Positions 26,117-34,825 of a DNA stretch of 64,000 bases are shown here, piece after piece. The notes under the pieces are model-generated. The model had not been told where the DNA came from and did not search any database. It worked only from the letters and a program-made list of their open reading frames with translations. Location of the stretch: positions 1-64,000 of the forward strand of contig JAJUGE010000003.1 in assembly GCA_029268305.1 (NCBI GenBank). Reading direction: 5' to 3'. Positions within the stretch are counted from its first letter, which is position 1, and each line of letters opens with the position of its first letter. Made by a program: the position numbers and the translations under genes. Origin of the DNA: Alphaproteobacteria bacterium (GTDB lineage: Bacteria; Pseudomonadota; Alphaproteobacteria; JAJUGE01).

Positions 26117-27549
26117 TCGGTGATCTCCTTCGTCACGACCTGGATCTCCTTTGCGTTCCGCTGTCCCGTCCAGCCGCCGATGATGGCGGACATGAGCCCG
26201 CCGCGGCCACCCGCGCGCACCAGCAGGAAATTCTCTCGCCCGAACTTGTCGACAAGGGCATCGCCGAGCGCCGGATCGACGCCGACGGGAACGCCGCCGA
26301 CACCCCGCGCCACCTCCGAGGCGGGCCGCTTCAGTGCCTCCCAGAGTGCGGCCTCGATATCGGCGCGCGACCAGCCCTCCGCCTTGTAGATGTCGTGGTG
26401 GTTGGGCGAGAGTACGAGCATGGCGCCGCCGCTGGCGTCGCTCGCCGACTTCGGGTGAGTCACCCGCCAAAGTCCCATGGCGAGCGAGCGCGTCAGCTCC
26501 TCCGGCGTGCGCGACTTCTGGTCGGAAAAGCCGCTGACGCCCTCGCCGTGGAACAGGGTCACAGTCGAGGCGCCGGGCGCGAAGCCGCGCGCGACAGAGA
26601 GCGGCGTCCAGTCCGGATCGGTCTCATCTTCGGCGAAGCAGAAGGTGTACTTGCCGGGATTGCCGAGGATGGCGCGGTCGATCTCCTGCGGCCTGCCGCC
26701 ACCCACGTTCCTGATCAGGAGCTGCAGCGCCCGCCCGATCGTCGCGTTGGCGCGATTCCCCTGCCCGAGTGCATTGCCGGCCCAGTTCATGCCGATCCGC
26801 TTCGCCACCGGTCCGTTCACCAGCACGACCGGTCCGGCGAAGTGCAGCGTGCAGAGAAGACCGTGCATGGCGAAGGCCGGCATCAACGCGGCTTCGATCA
26901 CCGTCAGCACCACCGGGAAGTAGTCGGGTCGGCAGCCGGCCATGACGGCGTTGATGGCGACCTTCTCGACCGTGCACTCGGCCAGGTTCGGTGGAATCAG
27001 GCCGATCACCTCGTCGGGCTTGCGCGACGTGCCCGCCAACATCCGAGCGATGCGCAGGTCGGTGGGCGGCACTACGGGCAGGCCATCGGTCCACCCGCGA
27101 TCGTATGCGGCCTCGATCGGATCTTCCCAGTCCGAGACCTCGATGGTGCGCGCCTTGAGCGCCAGGTCCCCGAAACGGAGCGCCAGCCGCTCCGGCATCC
27201 CCGGCTCTACGTTGAGCGCGCCGCACCCCGGTCGGCTCTCCGGCAGCTGAGTGCCGAGCCCCGCGATGCCGCTCACGCTTTCCCACTCGCCGCGATGCCA
27301 GCCTTCCGCGCGTGCGACCTCACGCCCCTCCTCGAGCCGAAAGAGAGTCGGCACCGTCTCGACCTTCAGCCGGTGGGAGCGCTCCAGCGTCTCGTCGTGC
27401 CGCAGGTCGGCGATCCCCTCCGGAAAGGTGGGGTCGTCCTGGGTGTAGACGGTGAGCCGCCGCCCGGCCGCGATTTCGCGCAGCACCGGTGCCACGAGCT
27501 CGCAGGTCGGGCACTCCCGCTTCACGATGGCGACCAGTTCTTCGGCCAT
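26113..27549 (-). CDS. Thioredoxin-fold plus DGLPVVPPT-domain protein, partner of the UGSC selenoprotein
   Basis: A 478-residue two-part protein. Residues 1-85 are a thioredoxin-like domain with a CPTC active site at 13-16 (MAEELVAIVKRECPTCEL) and a cis-Pro-type ETVPTLFRLEEG near 67. Residues from about 130 on form a large alpha/beta domain starting RGWTDGLPVVPPTDLRIARML and containing GMNWAGNALGQGNRANATIGRAL, a pattern I know from uncharacterised proteins. I chose ATG 27549 because GGGAAGAAG precedes it, and the 33 codons upstream do not look coding. Its stop overlaps the selenoprotein start, so both are made together. Probably a redox partner delivering electrons to the selenoprotein. The substrate is unknown. 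Confidence 0.8.
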   Translation of the reverse strand: MAEELVAIVKRECPTCELVAPVLREIAAGRRLTVYTQDDPTFPEGIADLRHDETLERSHRLKVETVPTLFRLEEGREVARAEGWHRGEWESVSGIAGLGTQLPESRPGCGALNVEPGMPERLALRFGDLALKARTIEVSDWEDPIEAAYDRGWTDGLPVVPPTDLRIARMLAGTSRKPDEVIGLIPPNLAECTVEKVAINAVMAGCRPDYFPVVLTVIEAALMPAFAMHGLLCTLHFAGPVVLVNGPVAKRIGMNWAGNALGQGNRANATIGRALQLLIRNVGGGRPQEIDRAILGNPGKYTFCFAEDETDPDWTPLSVARGFAPGASTVTLFHGEGVSGFSDQKSRTPEELTRSLAMGLWRVTHPKSASDASGGAMLVLSPNHHDIYKAEGWSRADIEAALWEALKRPASEVARGVGGVPVGVDPALGDALVDKFGRENFLLVRAGGRGGLMSAIIGGWTGQRNAKEIQVVTKEITE

Positions 27550-27660
27550 GGCTTCTTCCCAACCCGTTCCGCTGACGAATGCTAACGCCGCACAGCAGTG
27601 CCGCCAATGGAAATGGCCGCTTCCTCGATCTTTGCACGACGGGAACATCCCGGACGGCGC

Positions 27661-27687
27661 CTCGTTTATTCGTGTCAGCCAAACGAG
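27661..27687 (+). promoter_or_regulatory. Inverted repeat overlapping the ribosome site of the first Ku gene
   Basis: CTCGTTT at 27661-27667 and AAACGAG at 27681-27687 are exact complements with 13 bases between. The right arm runs into GAGG, the likely ribosome site 6-9 bases before the Ku ATG at 27693, so a fold would hide that site. It may equally be an operator. Confidence 0.35.
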
Positions 27688-27692
27688 GTCCC

Positions 27693-28499
27693 ATGGCGCC
27701 GCGCCCCTACTGGAAAGGCTATCTGAAGCTTTCGCTGGTCACCTGTCCGGTATCCCTGACGCCGGCGACGACAGAGCGCGAGAAGGTGCGCTTTCACACG
27801 ATCAATGCGAAGACCGGCAACCGCGTTCGCAGCCGCTATGTCGATGCGGATACGGGAAAGCCGGTGACGGAGGAGGACGAGGTCCGGGGCTACGAGGTCG
27901 AAGAGGGCCGCCACGTCGTCATCGAGGACGAGGAGCTCGAGGCGGTCGGGCTCGAAAGCACCCGCACGATCGACATCCAACAGTTCGTTCCGTCCGACAG
28001 CATCGAGTGGATCTGGTATGAGACGCCCTACTACCTGATGCCCGAAGACGAGGTGGCTCAGGAGGCGTTCGCCGTCATCCGCGAGGCCATGGCGGCCACG
28101 GAAACCGTGGGAATCTCGCGGCTGGTCCTCGCGCGCCGCGAGCGGGCGGTGATGCTGCAGCCTCGGGGCAAGGGCATCGTCCTCTGGACGCTCCGCTATG
28201 GCGACGAGGTGCGCGACCCGGAGGAGATCTTCGGCAAGACGAAAGAGAAGAAGCCGGAGGCGAAGCTCGTTTCGCTCGTCCGCAAGGTAATCGAGGACAA
28301 GACCGAGCCCTGGGATCCGTCGATGGTGCGCGATCCCGTCCAGGAGCGGCTGAAAGACATCATCGCTAGCAAGACAAAGAAAAAAGCCAAACCGAAGAAG
28401 CGCAAGGAGCAGGAGGAGCCGGAGACTCCGTCCAACGTCGTCAACATCATGGATGCGTTGCGGAAATCCCTCTCGCAGGAAAAGAAGAAGAGCAGCTGA
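27693..28499 (+). CDS. ku: Ku-type DNA end-binding protein (first copy)
   Basis: A 268-residue bacterial Ku, which forms a ring-shaped homodimer around broken DNA ends and recruits ligase D. The start MAPRPYWKGYLKLSLVTCPVSL is the typical Ku N-terminus. The beta-barrel core continues with KVRFHTINAKTGNRVRSRYVD, YLMPEDEVAQEAFAVI and VMLQPRGKGIVLWTLRY. A lysine-rich tail (KKKAKPKKRKEQEE) probably contacts DNA or ligase. A long upstream open frame from 27579 is not protein-like. It converges with ligD, sharing no spacing (stops adjoin). The second Ku copy is at 30989. Confidence 0.93.
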   Translation: MAPRPYWKGYLKLSLVTCPVSLTPATTEREKVRFHTINAKTGNRVRSRYVDADTGKPVTEEDEVRGYEVEEGRHVVIEDEELEAVGLESTRTIDIQQFVPSDSIEWIWYETPYYLMPEDEVAQEAFAVIREAMAATETVGISRLVLARRERAVMLQPRGKGIVLWTLRYGDEVRDPEEIFGKTKEKKPEAKLVSLVRKVIEDKTEPWDPSMVRDPVQERLKDIIASKTKKKAKPKKRKEQEEPETPSNVVNIMDALRKSLSQEKKKSS

Positions 28500-30989
28500 T
28501 CAGGCCGCCTTCTTCTTGTCGCGGCCGGGCAGCGGGCGAGCGGCCCGCCAGAAATCTTCCCACGGATCCCGGTCGAGAGACGCCAGCCGACTCACCGCGT
28601 TCTCGACGGTGAAATAATCGGGTCCGACCGCCGGGCTCAGCTCGCTCCAGGCAAGGGGCATGGAAACGGCCGCTCCCGGGCGTGCACGCGTGGAATACGG
28701 CGCCACCGCCGTCGATCCCCGCCCGTTGCGAAGATAATCGACCAGCATCTTGCCCTTGCGTTTAGCCTTCGCGATCGTGGCCACGAAGCGTTGCGGGCTG
28801 TCGGCTGCCATCTCGTCTGCGATCGACTTCGCGAACGCCTTCACCTCTTCCCAGCTTGCCCGTGGCTTCAGCGGCGCGACGACGTGCAGTCCCTTCCCGC
28901 CTGAGTTCTTCACGAAACTCTCCAGCCCCGCCGCTTTCAGCCTGTCCCGGACCTCTTCGGCCGCCTCGATCACGGCCTCCCAGGCCACATCGGGGCCGGG
29001 ATCCAGATCCATGTTGATGAAATCCGGCTTCTCGAGATCGCCGAGCTGCGAGCCCCAGGGATGGATCTCGAGAACGCCGCCTTGCACGAGCCCGAGCAGG
29101 CCAGGAAGACTATCTATGGCGATGATCGGTTCTTCCGCCTCGTCCTTCGGATCGTACGCCGTGAGGATTTCGGGCGATTGCCCGCGCCACGCGTGCTTCT
29201 GAAAGAAGCACTGGCCGCCGACGCCATCGGGGCAGCGCACGAGCGCGAGCGGCCGGTTGACGATGAAGGGCCCCATGCGGGACCAGACCTCCGTGTAGTA
29301 GTCGGCGAGGCCCTGCTTCGTGACCCCCGCCTCCTTCCAGTAAAGACGGTCCGGATGGGTGAGGCGTACCGCAGCGCGCGGCTTTTCGAGCGGCGCTTCC
29401 GCGGCCGATTCTCTCGACACTTCCTCCGGCCGCCGGTCCTCCCGCAGACCTCGGAACGAGGCGTGCCGGACGATCCCGTCGGCAGTCCACGCCCGGAACT
29501 CGACTTCGGCCACCAGCTCCGGCCGGACGAAGGTTACCTGGCGGGCCTCGTCGGCGGAGAGTTTCCGGGCGAACGGGCTTTTCCTTTGCTTTATCTCCTG
29601 GAGGCGCTTGAACAAATCCTTCGCCACCTGATGCGAGTATCCGGTGCCGACGCGGCCGGCATAGATCAGATCGCCGTCCTCGTAGTAGCCGAGCACTAGG
29701 GATCCGATCGCCTTGCGCGAGGTGCTTGACGGCACATACCCGGCGACGACGAACTCCTGCCGCTCGGCACATTTCGATTTGATCCAGCTCCGACCTCTGC
29801 CAGACGAATACGGAGCGTCCCGGTCCTTGGAGACGACGCCCTCCAGGCTCAGTCGACAGGCATGGCGGAGGACCAGGTCCCCGTCCTCCTCGAAATGCTC
29901 GCTGTATCGGAGTGCCGGCGGAGCACCCGCCATCACCGCCTGCAAGGCGAGCTTACGCCCGAGCTGAGCCGCGGGGCGGAGATCCTGTCCATCGACATAG
30001 AGGAGATCGAACGCGTAGAACACGAACCTGTCGGCGCGTCCGGCCGAGAGATCCGCCTGAAGAGTCGAGAAATCCGAGGCGCCGCCCGACCCCTCCACGA
30101 CCAGCTCTCCGTCGACGATCGCCTCGTGCACGGGCAGGCCCGACAGCGCGGCGACGACGTCCGCCCCGAATTTCTCCGTCCAGTCGAGCCCGCTTCGGGT
30201 CAACAGGGACACCTCGCCGTCGCGGATGTGTGCCTGCAGGCGGTACCCGTCGAACTTGATCTCGTGCAGCCATTTCTTGCCCGTAGGCGCCGACGGCTTC
30301 AGGGTGGCGAGGGCAGGCGGGATGAAGCCGGGGAACGCGGCCTTCTTCGCCTTTTTCGGAATCGGCAAGCTCGCCGTTTCCGGGCTTTCGATCTTCCCCG
30401 TCTTCGACGACCACCCCGGCGGCTCACCCTCCACCTGCTCGACCGTCCTGCCGGTCTTCACCGACTCTGGCCGCTCTTCCAGGATGTCCGGATCATCTTC
30501 ACCCCGCGCGAATTCGTCGTCGCCCTTGATGAGGAGCCAATTGTCCTTCTTCTCGCGCGGCTTTCGCGCCATGCGCACGAGATGCCAGCGTCCGCGCAGC
30601 TTCTCCCCGTGGATCTCGAAATCGAGATGCCCCTTGCGATATCCCTTCTTCGCGTCTCCGATCGGAGACCATCGACCTCGATCCCAGAGGATGACGGTCC
30701 CGCCGCCGTACTCTCCCTTCGGGATCGTTCCTTCGAAGTCGCCATATTCGAGCGGATGATCCTCGACATGAACGGCGAGTCGCTTCTCGCCGGGCACGAG
30801 GCTCGGCCCCTTCGTGACAGCCCAGCTCTTCAGAACGCCGTCCATCTCCAGACGAAGATCGTAGTGCAACCGCCGGGCGGCGTGTTTCTGTATCAGGTAG
30901 CTGTCGCCCTTGGCGGACCGTTTTACCTTTCCGGACGGCTCCGGCGTCGTGTTGAAATCACGCTTCTTGCGGTACTTGGTGAGCGCCAT
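28500..30989 (-). CDS. ligD: Multifunctional DNA ligase D (end joining)
   Basis: An 829-residue LigD with three catalytic modules. At the N-terminus is a 3'-phosphoesterase (HAARRLHYDLRLEMDG, IPKGEYGGGTVILWD, residues about 35-165). A central ATP-dependent ligase follows, with the adenylation motif EIKFDGYRLQAHI (Lys about 245) and its OB domain to about 530. A C-terminal polymerase/primase (RLYWKEAGVTKQGLADYY, then DFINMDLDPGPDVAWEA with catalytic Asps) runs to the end. The order phosphoesterase-ligase-polymerase suits a proteobacterial LigD rather than the mycobacterial order. Its ATG shares one base with the stop of the second Ku gene, so the two are coupled. Confidence 0.95.
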   Translation of the reverse strand: MALTKYRKKRDFNTTPEPSGKVKRSAKGDSYLIQKHAARRLHYDLRLEMDGVLKSWAVTKGPSLVPGEKRLAVHVEDHPLEYGDFEGTIPKGEYGGGTVILWDRGRWSPIGDAKKGYRKGHLDFEIHGEKLRGRWHLVRMARKPREKKDNWLLIKGDDEFARGEDDPDILEERPESVKTGRTVEQVEGEPPGWSSKTGKIESPETASLPIPKKAKKAAFPGFIPPALATLKPSAPTGKKWLHEIKFDGYRLQAHIRDGEVSLLTRSGLDWTEKFGADVVAALSGLPVHEAIVDGELVVEGSGGASDFSTLQADLSAGRADRFVFYAFDLLYVDGQDLRPAAQLGRKLALQAVMAGAPPALRYSEHFEEDGDLVLRHACRLSLEGVVSKDRDAPYSSGRGRSWIKSKCAERQEFVVAGYVPSSTSRKAIGSLVLGYYEDGDLIYAGRVGTGYSHQVAKDLFKRLQEIKQRKSPFARKLSADEARQVTFVRPELVAEVEFRAWTADGIVRHASFRGLREDRRPEEVSRESAAEAPLEKPRAAVRLTHPDRLYWKEAGVTKQGLADYYTEVWSRMGPFIVNRPLALVRCPDGVGGQCFFQKHAWRGQSPEILTAYDPKDEAEEPIIAIDSLPGLLGLVQGGVLEIHPWGSQLGDLEKPDFINMDLDPGPDVAWEAVIEAAEEVRDRLKAAGLESFVKNSGGKGLHVVAPLKPRASWEEVKAFAKSIADEMAADSPQRFVATIAKAKRKGKMLVDYLRNGRGSTAVAPYSTRARPGAAVSMPLAWSELSPAVGPDYFTVENAVSRLASLDRDPWEDFWRAARPLPGRDKKKAA

Positions 30990-31837
30990 CAGCTGGCCTT
31001 GCGGCGCTCGGCAGGAGCGGCCTTGTTCCGGGAACGCGCCTTCGACTTCTTCGGCGTTTTGCCCGACGCCTTCGCGCTCTCCCGCAGGGCATCCAGGAGA
31101 TTGGTGACCTTGGTCTCCTTGGGAGGCGGCGGTGCCTTGATCTCGCGGCCCTCCATCTTGGCCTTCACGAGTTCCGCCAGAGCCTCATCGTAGCGGTCGT
31201 CGAATTTGCGCGGGTCGAACTTGCCGGACTTCGTATCGATGATGTGTTTGGCGAGGTCGAGCATTTCGCCTTCGATCTTAAACTCCGGCAGATCCTCGAA
31301 CACGTCGTCGGCCGAGCGAACTTCGTAGTCGAAGTTGAGCGTATGCGCGACCAGCCCTGGGCCCTGGGCCCTGAGCATCAGCGTGCGAACCCTTCGGAAC
31401 AGCACCGCGCGGCCGAGCGCGGCCACCTTCTGCCGACGCATTCCTTCCCGCAATACAGCGAAGGATTCGCCCACGACATCATCCGTCGGGGCGATGTAGT
31501 AGGGCTTGTCGAAATAGACCGTGTCCACATCCGGGCACTGAATGAAGGTATCGATGCGGATGGTCTTGTCGCTCTCCGGTACCGCCTCGGCGATCTCCTC
31601 CGGCTCCAGGATCACGTATTTGCCACCGTCCACTTCATAGCCCTTCACCTGCTGATCTCGCTCGACCGGCTTCTCGGTTTCCTCGTCGACGTACTCACGG
31701 TGCACGCGGTTACCGGTACGTCGATTGAGGATGTGGAAGGAGATGCGCCCCGACGTCGTCGCGCCGGCATAGAGGGAGACCGGAAACGCCAGCTCTCCCA
31801 CCTTCACATACCCCTTCCACGTGGCACGTGGCGCCAT
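30989..31837 (-). CDS. ku: Ku-type DNA end-binding protein (second copy)
   Basis: A 282-residue Ku paralogue. It starts MAPRATWKGYVKVGELAFPVSL and has RISFHILNRRTGNRVHREYVD, IQCPDVDTVYFDKPYYIAP and the later GPGLVAHTLNFDYEVR. The C-terminus is Lys/Arg-rich (KASGKTPKKSKARSRNKAAPAERRKAS). ATG 31837 has a very good GAGGGGAG, while the longer frame from 31870 lacks one. The stop overlaps the ligD start (TGATG). Two Kus may form hetero- or separate homodimers, as seen in rhizobia. A hairpin sits just upstream of its ribosome site. Confidence 0.93.
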   Translation of the reverse strand: MAPRATWKGYVKVGELAFPVSLYAGATTSGRISFHILNRRTGNRVHREYVDEETEKPVERDQQVKGYEVDGGKYVILEPEEIAEAVPESDKTIRIDTFIQCPDVDTVYFDKPYYIAPTDDVVGESFAVLREGMRRQKVAALGRAVLFRRVRTLMLRAQGPGLVAHTLNFDYEVRSADDVFEDLPEFKIEGEMLDLAKHIIDTKSGKFDPRKFDDRYDEALAELVKAKMEGREIKAPPPPKETKVTNLLDALRESAKASGKTPKKSKARSRNKAAPAERRKAS

Positions 31838-31853
31838 CCGAAGCACTCCCCTC

Positions 31854-31871
31854 GTTGAGTTTCGACTCAAC
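31854..31871 (-). promoter_or_regulatory. Perfect dyad next to the ribosome site of ku-ligD
   Basis: On the minus strand GTTGAGT-CGAA-ACTCAAC is a 7-bp stem with a CGAA loop, ending one step before GAGGGGAG, the ribosome site of the second Ku gene. It could be an operator or an RNA hairpin that tunes translation of the end-joining pair. Confidence 0.45.
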
Positions 31872-32043
31872 AGTTTTCCACACTACGTGTTCCAACGCTG
31901 CGCGGGGGCTTGCGGTGCCGTCGAGACGCTGTTGCGTGTCCAAAGCCTCATCCGGATGGCATAGCCGCTACCGTCATCCGGCGATAAAGTGAACGCGTTT
32001 GGAGAATGGCAGCGCCACGTTGCCGCATCGAGGAGTCGGAGCC

Positions 32044-32925
32044 TTGCCGAAGATCGTCACCGACGACGGCGTGAATCTCTATTACGAGGAGTGCGGCACC
32101 GGCACGCCCATCGTCTTCCTCCACGAATTCGGTGGCAATTATCGGAGCTGGGAGCCGCAGATGCGGTACTTCGCGCGGCGCCACCGGTGCGTCGCCTATG
32201 CCGCCCGCGGCTTTCCCCCTTCCGACGTACCCGCCGATCCCGAGGCCTATTCGGAGGATCGTGCCGCGGACGACATCGTCGCGGTGCTGCGGGCCCTGAA
32301 CATCGATCAGGCGCATCTCGTCGGCCTGTCGATGGGGTCCACGGCTGCCCTGAACCTGGCGCGGCGCCACGACGGGGTGACATTGTCGATCACGGCTGCC
32401 GGCGTCGGATCCGGCGCCTCACCCGACCTCAAGGCCAAATTCCACGCCGAGACCGAAGCGATGGCCGAGGCGCTGCGGCAAGACGGCATGCAGGCGGCGG
32501 CAGAGCGTTATGCGAATGGACCGACGCGGGCGCAGCTTCGCTACAAGGATCCGCGCGGCTGGCAGGAATTCTACGAACAACTGGTCGAGCACTCGGCCGA
32601 GGGCTCGGCCCTGACCATGCTCGGTGTGCAGCGGCGGCGCGACTCGCTTTACGACCTAGCGGAGCCGTTGTCTCGTCTGCGGGTGCCGATCCTGGTGATC
32701 GCCGGGGACGAGGACGAGCCGACGCTTGACGTGTCGCTCTTCCTCAAGCGGACGATTCCTTCCTGCGGTCTGGCGATGTTCCCGCGCACGGGACACACCA
32801 TCAATCTCGAAGAGCCGGACCTGTTCAATCGCACGGTGGAGGATTTCATCGCGACGGTCGAAGCCGGCCGCTGGAACCCGCGCGACACGGAGGCCGCACG
32901 CGCCAGCGTCATGTTCGGCCGCTGA
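32044..32925 (+). CDS. Alpha/beta hydrolase
   Basis: A 293-residue alpha/beta-fold hydrolase. The nucleophile elbow is HLVGLSMGSTAAL, the oxyanion-side motif is IVFLHEFGGNYRSW near residue 20, the acid lies in VIAGDEDEPT and the His is in FPRTGHTINLEEP. I start at TTG 32044 with a GAGGAGTCGGAG before it, giving MPKIVTDDGVNLYYEE. A longer frame begins at TTG 31999. Members include esterases, lactonases and C-C bond hydrolases. The substrate is unknown. It ends against a strong palindromic hairpin, and the next gene converges. Confidence 0.86.
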   Translation: MPKIVTDDGVNLYYEECGTGTPIVFLHEFGGNYRSWEPQMRYFARRHRCVAYAARGFPPSDVPADPEAYSEDRAADDIVAVLRALNIDQAHLVGLSMGSTAALNLARRHDGVTLSITAAGVGSGASPDLKAKFHAETEAMAEALRQDGMQAAAERYANGPTRAQLRYKDPRGWQEFYEQLVEHSAEGSALTMLGVQRRRDSLYDLAEPLSRLRVPILVIAGDEDEPTLDVSLFLKRTIPSCGLAMFPRTGHTINLEEPDLFNRTVEDFIATVEAGRWNPRDTEAARASVMFGR

Positions 32926-32927
32926 AC

Positions 32928-32949
32928 GGGCGCCGCTGTAGCGGCGCCC
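32928..32949. terminator. Bidirectional hairpin between convergent genes
   Basis: GGGCGCCGCT and AGCGGCGCCC form a perfect 10-bp stem with a 2-base apex, just after the hydrolase stop and before the ABC binding-protein stop. There is no T run on either side, so termination may be of the GC-hairpin kind. Confidence 0.6.
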
Positions 32950-32966
32950 TGCCCGTCGATCGACCG

Positions 32967-33950
32967 TCACATCTTCGGCGGAATGCTCGTATAGGTGACC
33001 CGCTCCGGCGCGACCTTCTTCAGGAGATCCGGGTAGACGAACTTCTCCCAATCGAGGTCCTTCTGCAGCTTGCCGATCCGCTTCAGCTGCTCCTCGACCG
33101 TGGCGATGTTCTCCATCGTGCCGTCGCTCAGGTCCATGTTGAAGTCGAGCTTCGGCATCAGCTCGGTCGCGAGATCGAGCGGCATCCGGAGGAAGTTCGC
33201 CACCATCTGGGTAGCCGCCTCGCGGTCGTCGTTGATGAGCTCGGTCGCCTCTACCATTGAGCGCATGAAGGCTTCGGCCGTCTCGGGATTTTCCTCGATC
33301 CAGTCGCGGTTCATGAACACCAGGTTGCGGAGATTGAGGAAGCCTTCGTTGTCCAGCAGGATCTTCGCTCCCTCAACCGACATCACCGCCCGGGTCGGCC
33401 ACGGCTCCCAGACGCTGAAGGCGTCGATGTTGCCCCGCTCCAGCGCCGCGACCATCTCCGGCGCTTCGACGTTGACGACCTCGTAATCCTCCGCCTTCAG
33501 GTTGAGGTTCTTGAGGACCGAGAGCCAGAACGTCTCGCTGCCGGTCGCCTGCGCCACGCCGACCCGCTTCCCCTTCAGATCCTCGATGGTCTTGATCTGA
33601 TCGTTGGCGACGACCGAGAGCCAGCGCTTCAGGAACGTGCCCTCGCCGACGGTGACGACCCTGTCGTCTACCTGGTTGTTGAGAACGCCTGAATTTTCCG
33701 AGCCATACGCGGCATGGACCTGATTCCCGATCAGGAAGGCCACCATGGCCGAGCCGGACGGACCGGTATTCACCGAGACGTCCAGGCCGTTCTTCTCGAA
33801 GATCCCCGATTCCTTCGCCACGTAGAATTGGGAGAAGGCCGGGTCCACCCCCGTCGCGATCGTCATCTTCGTCAGCTCGGCCGCGACGGCCGCGCCGCCC
33901 GCCGCCAGAGCCAATCCGGCGGCGGCGAGCACTGTTGCAATTTTCTTCAC
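32967..33950 (-). CDS. ABC transporter substrate-binding protein (NitT/TauT/SsuA-like)
   Basis: A 327-residue periplasmic protein with a signal peptide (KKIATVLAAAGLALAAGGAAVAAE). Its core starts MTIATGVDPAFSQFYVAKESGIFEKNGLDV, the pattern of nitrate/taurine/sulfonate-type binding proteins, and includes GKRVGVAQATGSETFWL and NIDAFSVWEPWPTRAV. GTG 33950 is chosen because GAGGGAG lies 9 bases before it. The longer open frame to 34766 is a shadow of the permease gene. It is the last gene of a unit with permease, ATPase and an amidase. Confidence 0.88.
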   Translation of the reverse strand: MKKIATVLAAAGLALAAGGAAVAAELTKMTIATGVDPAFSQFYVAKESGIFEKNGLDVSVNTGPSGSAMVAFLIGNQVHAAYGSENSGVLNNQVDDRVVTVGEGTFLKRWLSVVANDQIKTIEDLKGKRVGVAQATGSETFWLSVLKNLNLKAEDYEVVNVEAPEMVAALERGNIDAFSVWEPWPTRAVMSVEGAKILLDNEGFLNLRNLVFMNRDWIEENPETAEAFMRSMVEATELINDDREAATQMVANFLRMPLDLATELMPKLDFNMDLSDGTMENIATVEEQLKRIGKLQKDLDWEKFVYPDLLKKVAPERVTYTSIPPKM

Positions 33951-33997
33951 GATCCGTACTCCCTCTGGTGCGGGCCGAGGCCCGATCTCGCCGGCCG

Positions 33998-34825
33998 TCA
34001 GGCGACCGGCGAATAGCGGCCGGCAAAGGCGAAGATCGCCCAGCGAAACAGGCGGTCTATGACGAAGCCGAGGAGCCCGAGCGACACCAATGCGACGAAA
34101 ATGTCGTCGACCAGCATGTAGAGTCGGGAGTCCCACAGCATCTTGCCGAGCCCCTCGTTCGCGGCCACCAACTCCGCGGCAACGATCGTCACGAACGAGT
34201 TCGCCATCGCGAGCCGCATGCCGGTGAGGATGTATGGCACCGTGGCCGGCAGAGCGACGTAGCGGAAGACCTGGAACGAAGATGCGCCGAGCGACCGGGC
34301 GGCACGAGTCTTGTTCTTGGCGATGGCACCCACCCCGGCAGCGGTGTTCAGAATCACGATGAAAATCGTCGTGTAGATGATCAGGAATATCTTCGATTCT
34401 TCGCCGATGCCGAACCAGATCACCGCGACCGTGATCATTGCGACCGCCGGGATGAAGCGAAAGAACTCGGTGTACGGCTCGAGGATCTTGCGGACAGCCG
34501 GAAACGATCCCATCGCGAGGCCGATCGGGATTCCTGCGAGCGAGCCGAGAAAGAAGCCGATCAGGATGCGGCGGAGGCTGACGGCGATGTGCTCCAGCAG
34601 GACGCCGGACCAGATAAGAACGCCGGCCTTGGCCAGCACCTGACCGGGTGGAGGGAAAAGCGCCGAGCCGACGAGGTAGACCGCAGCCAGATGCCAGATC
34701 ACGAAGAGGCTCGCGAAACCGATGAGGTATCCGCCATAGCCCCGCGAGATCGACAGCGGGTTCCATCCGGGTGCGCCAGCCGACTTGACGGTCCCCTGCC
34801 GGCGCAACGAGATCGCCTTGCTCAT
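33998..34825 (-). CDS. ABC transporter permease (NitT/TauT type)
   Basis: A 275-residue inner-membrane protein with about six hydrophobic segments. The conserved EAA loop sits in [28 protein letters not shown], and [22 protein letters not shown] precedes it, as in SsuC/TauC. It begins with a basic N-terminal tail. The ATG overlaps the ATPase stop by 4 bases, so the two are coupled. It forms the channel for the solute caught by the binding protein downstream. Confidence 0.92.
   Translation of the reverse strand: MSKAISLRRQGTVKSAGAPGWNPLSISRGYGGYLIGFASLFVIWHLAAVYLVGSALFPPPGQVLAKAGVLIWSGVLLEHIAVSLRRILIGFFLGSLAGIPIGLAMGSFPAVRKILEPYTEFFRFIPAVAMITVAVIWFGIGEESKIFLIIYTTIFIVILNTAAGVGAIAKNKTRAARSLGASSFQVFRYVALPATVPYILTGMRLAMANSFVTIVAAELVAANEGLGKMLWDSRLYMLVDDIFVALVSLGLLGFVIDRLFRWAIFAFAGRYSPVA

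Noticed and set aside
25580-26470. Two separate ORFs or a frameshifted pseudogene at the selenoprotein site
   Set aside because: Frame does not change across the TGA, and UGSC plus SECIS are both present, so recoding explains it better than decay.
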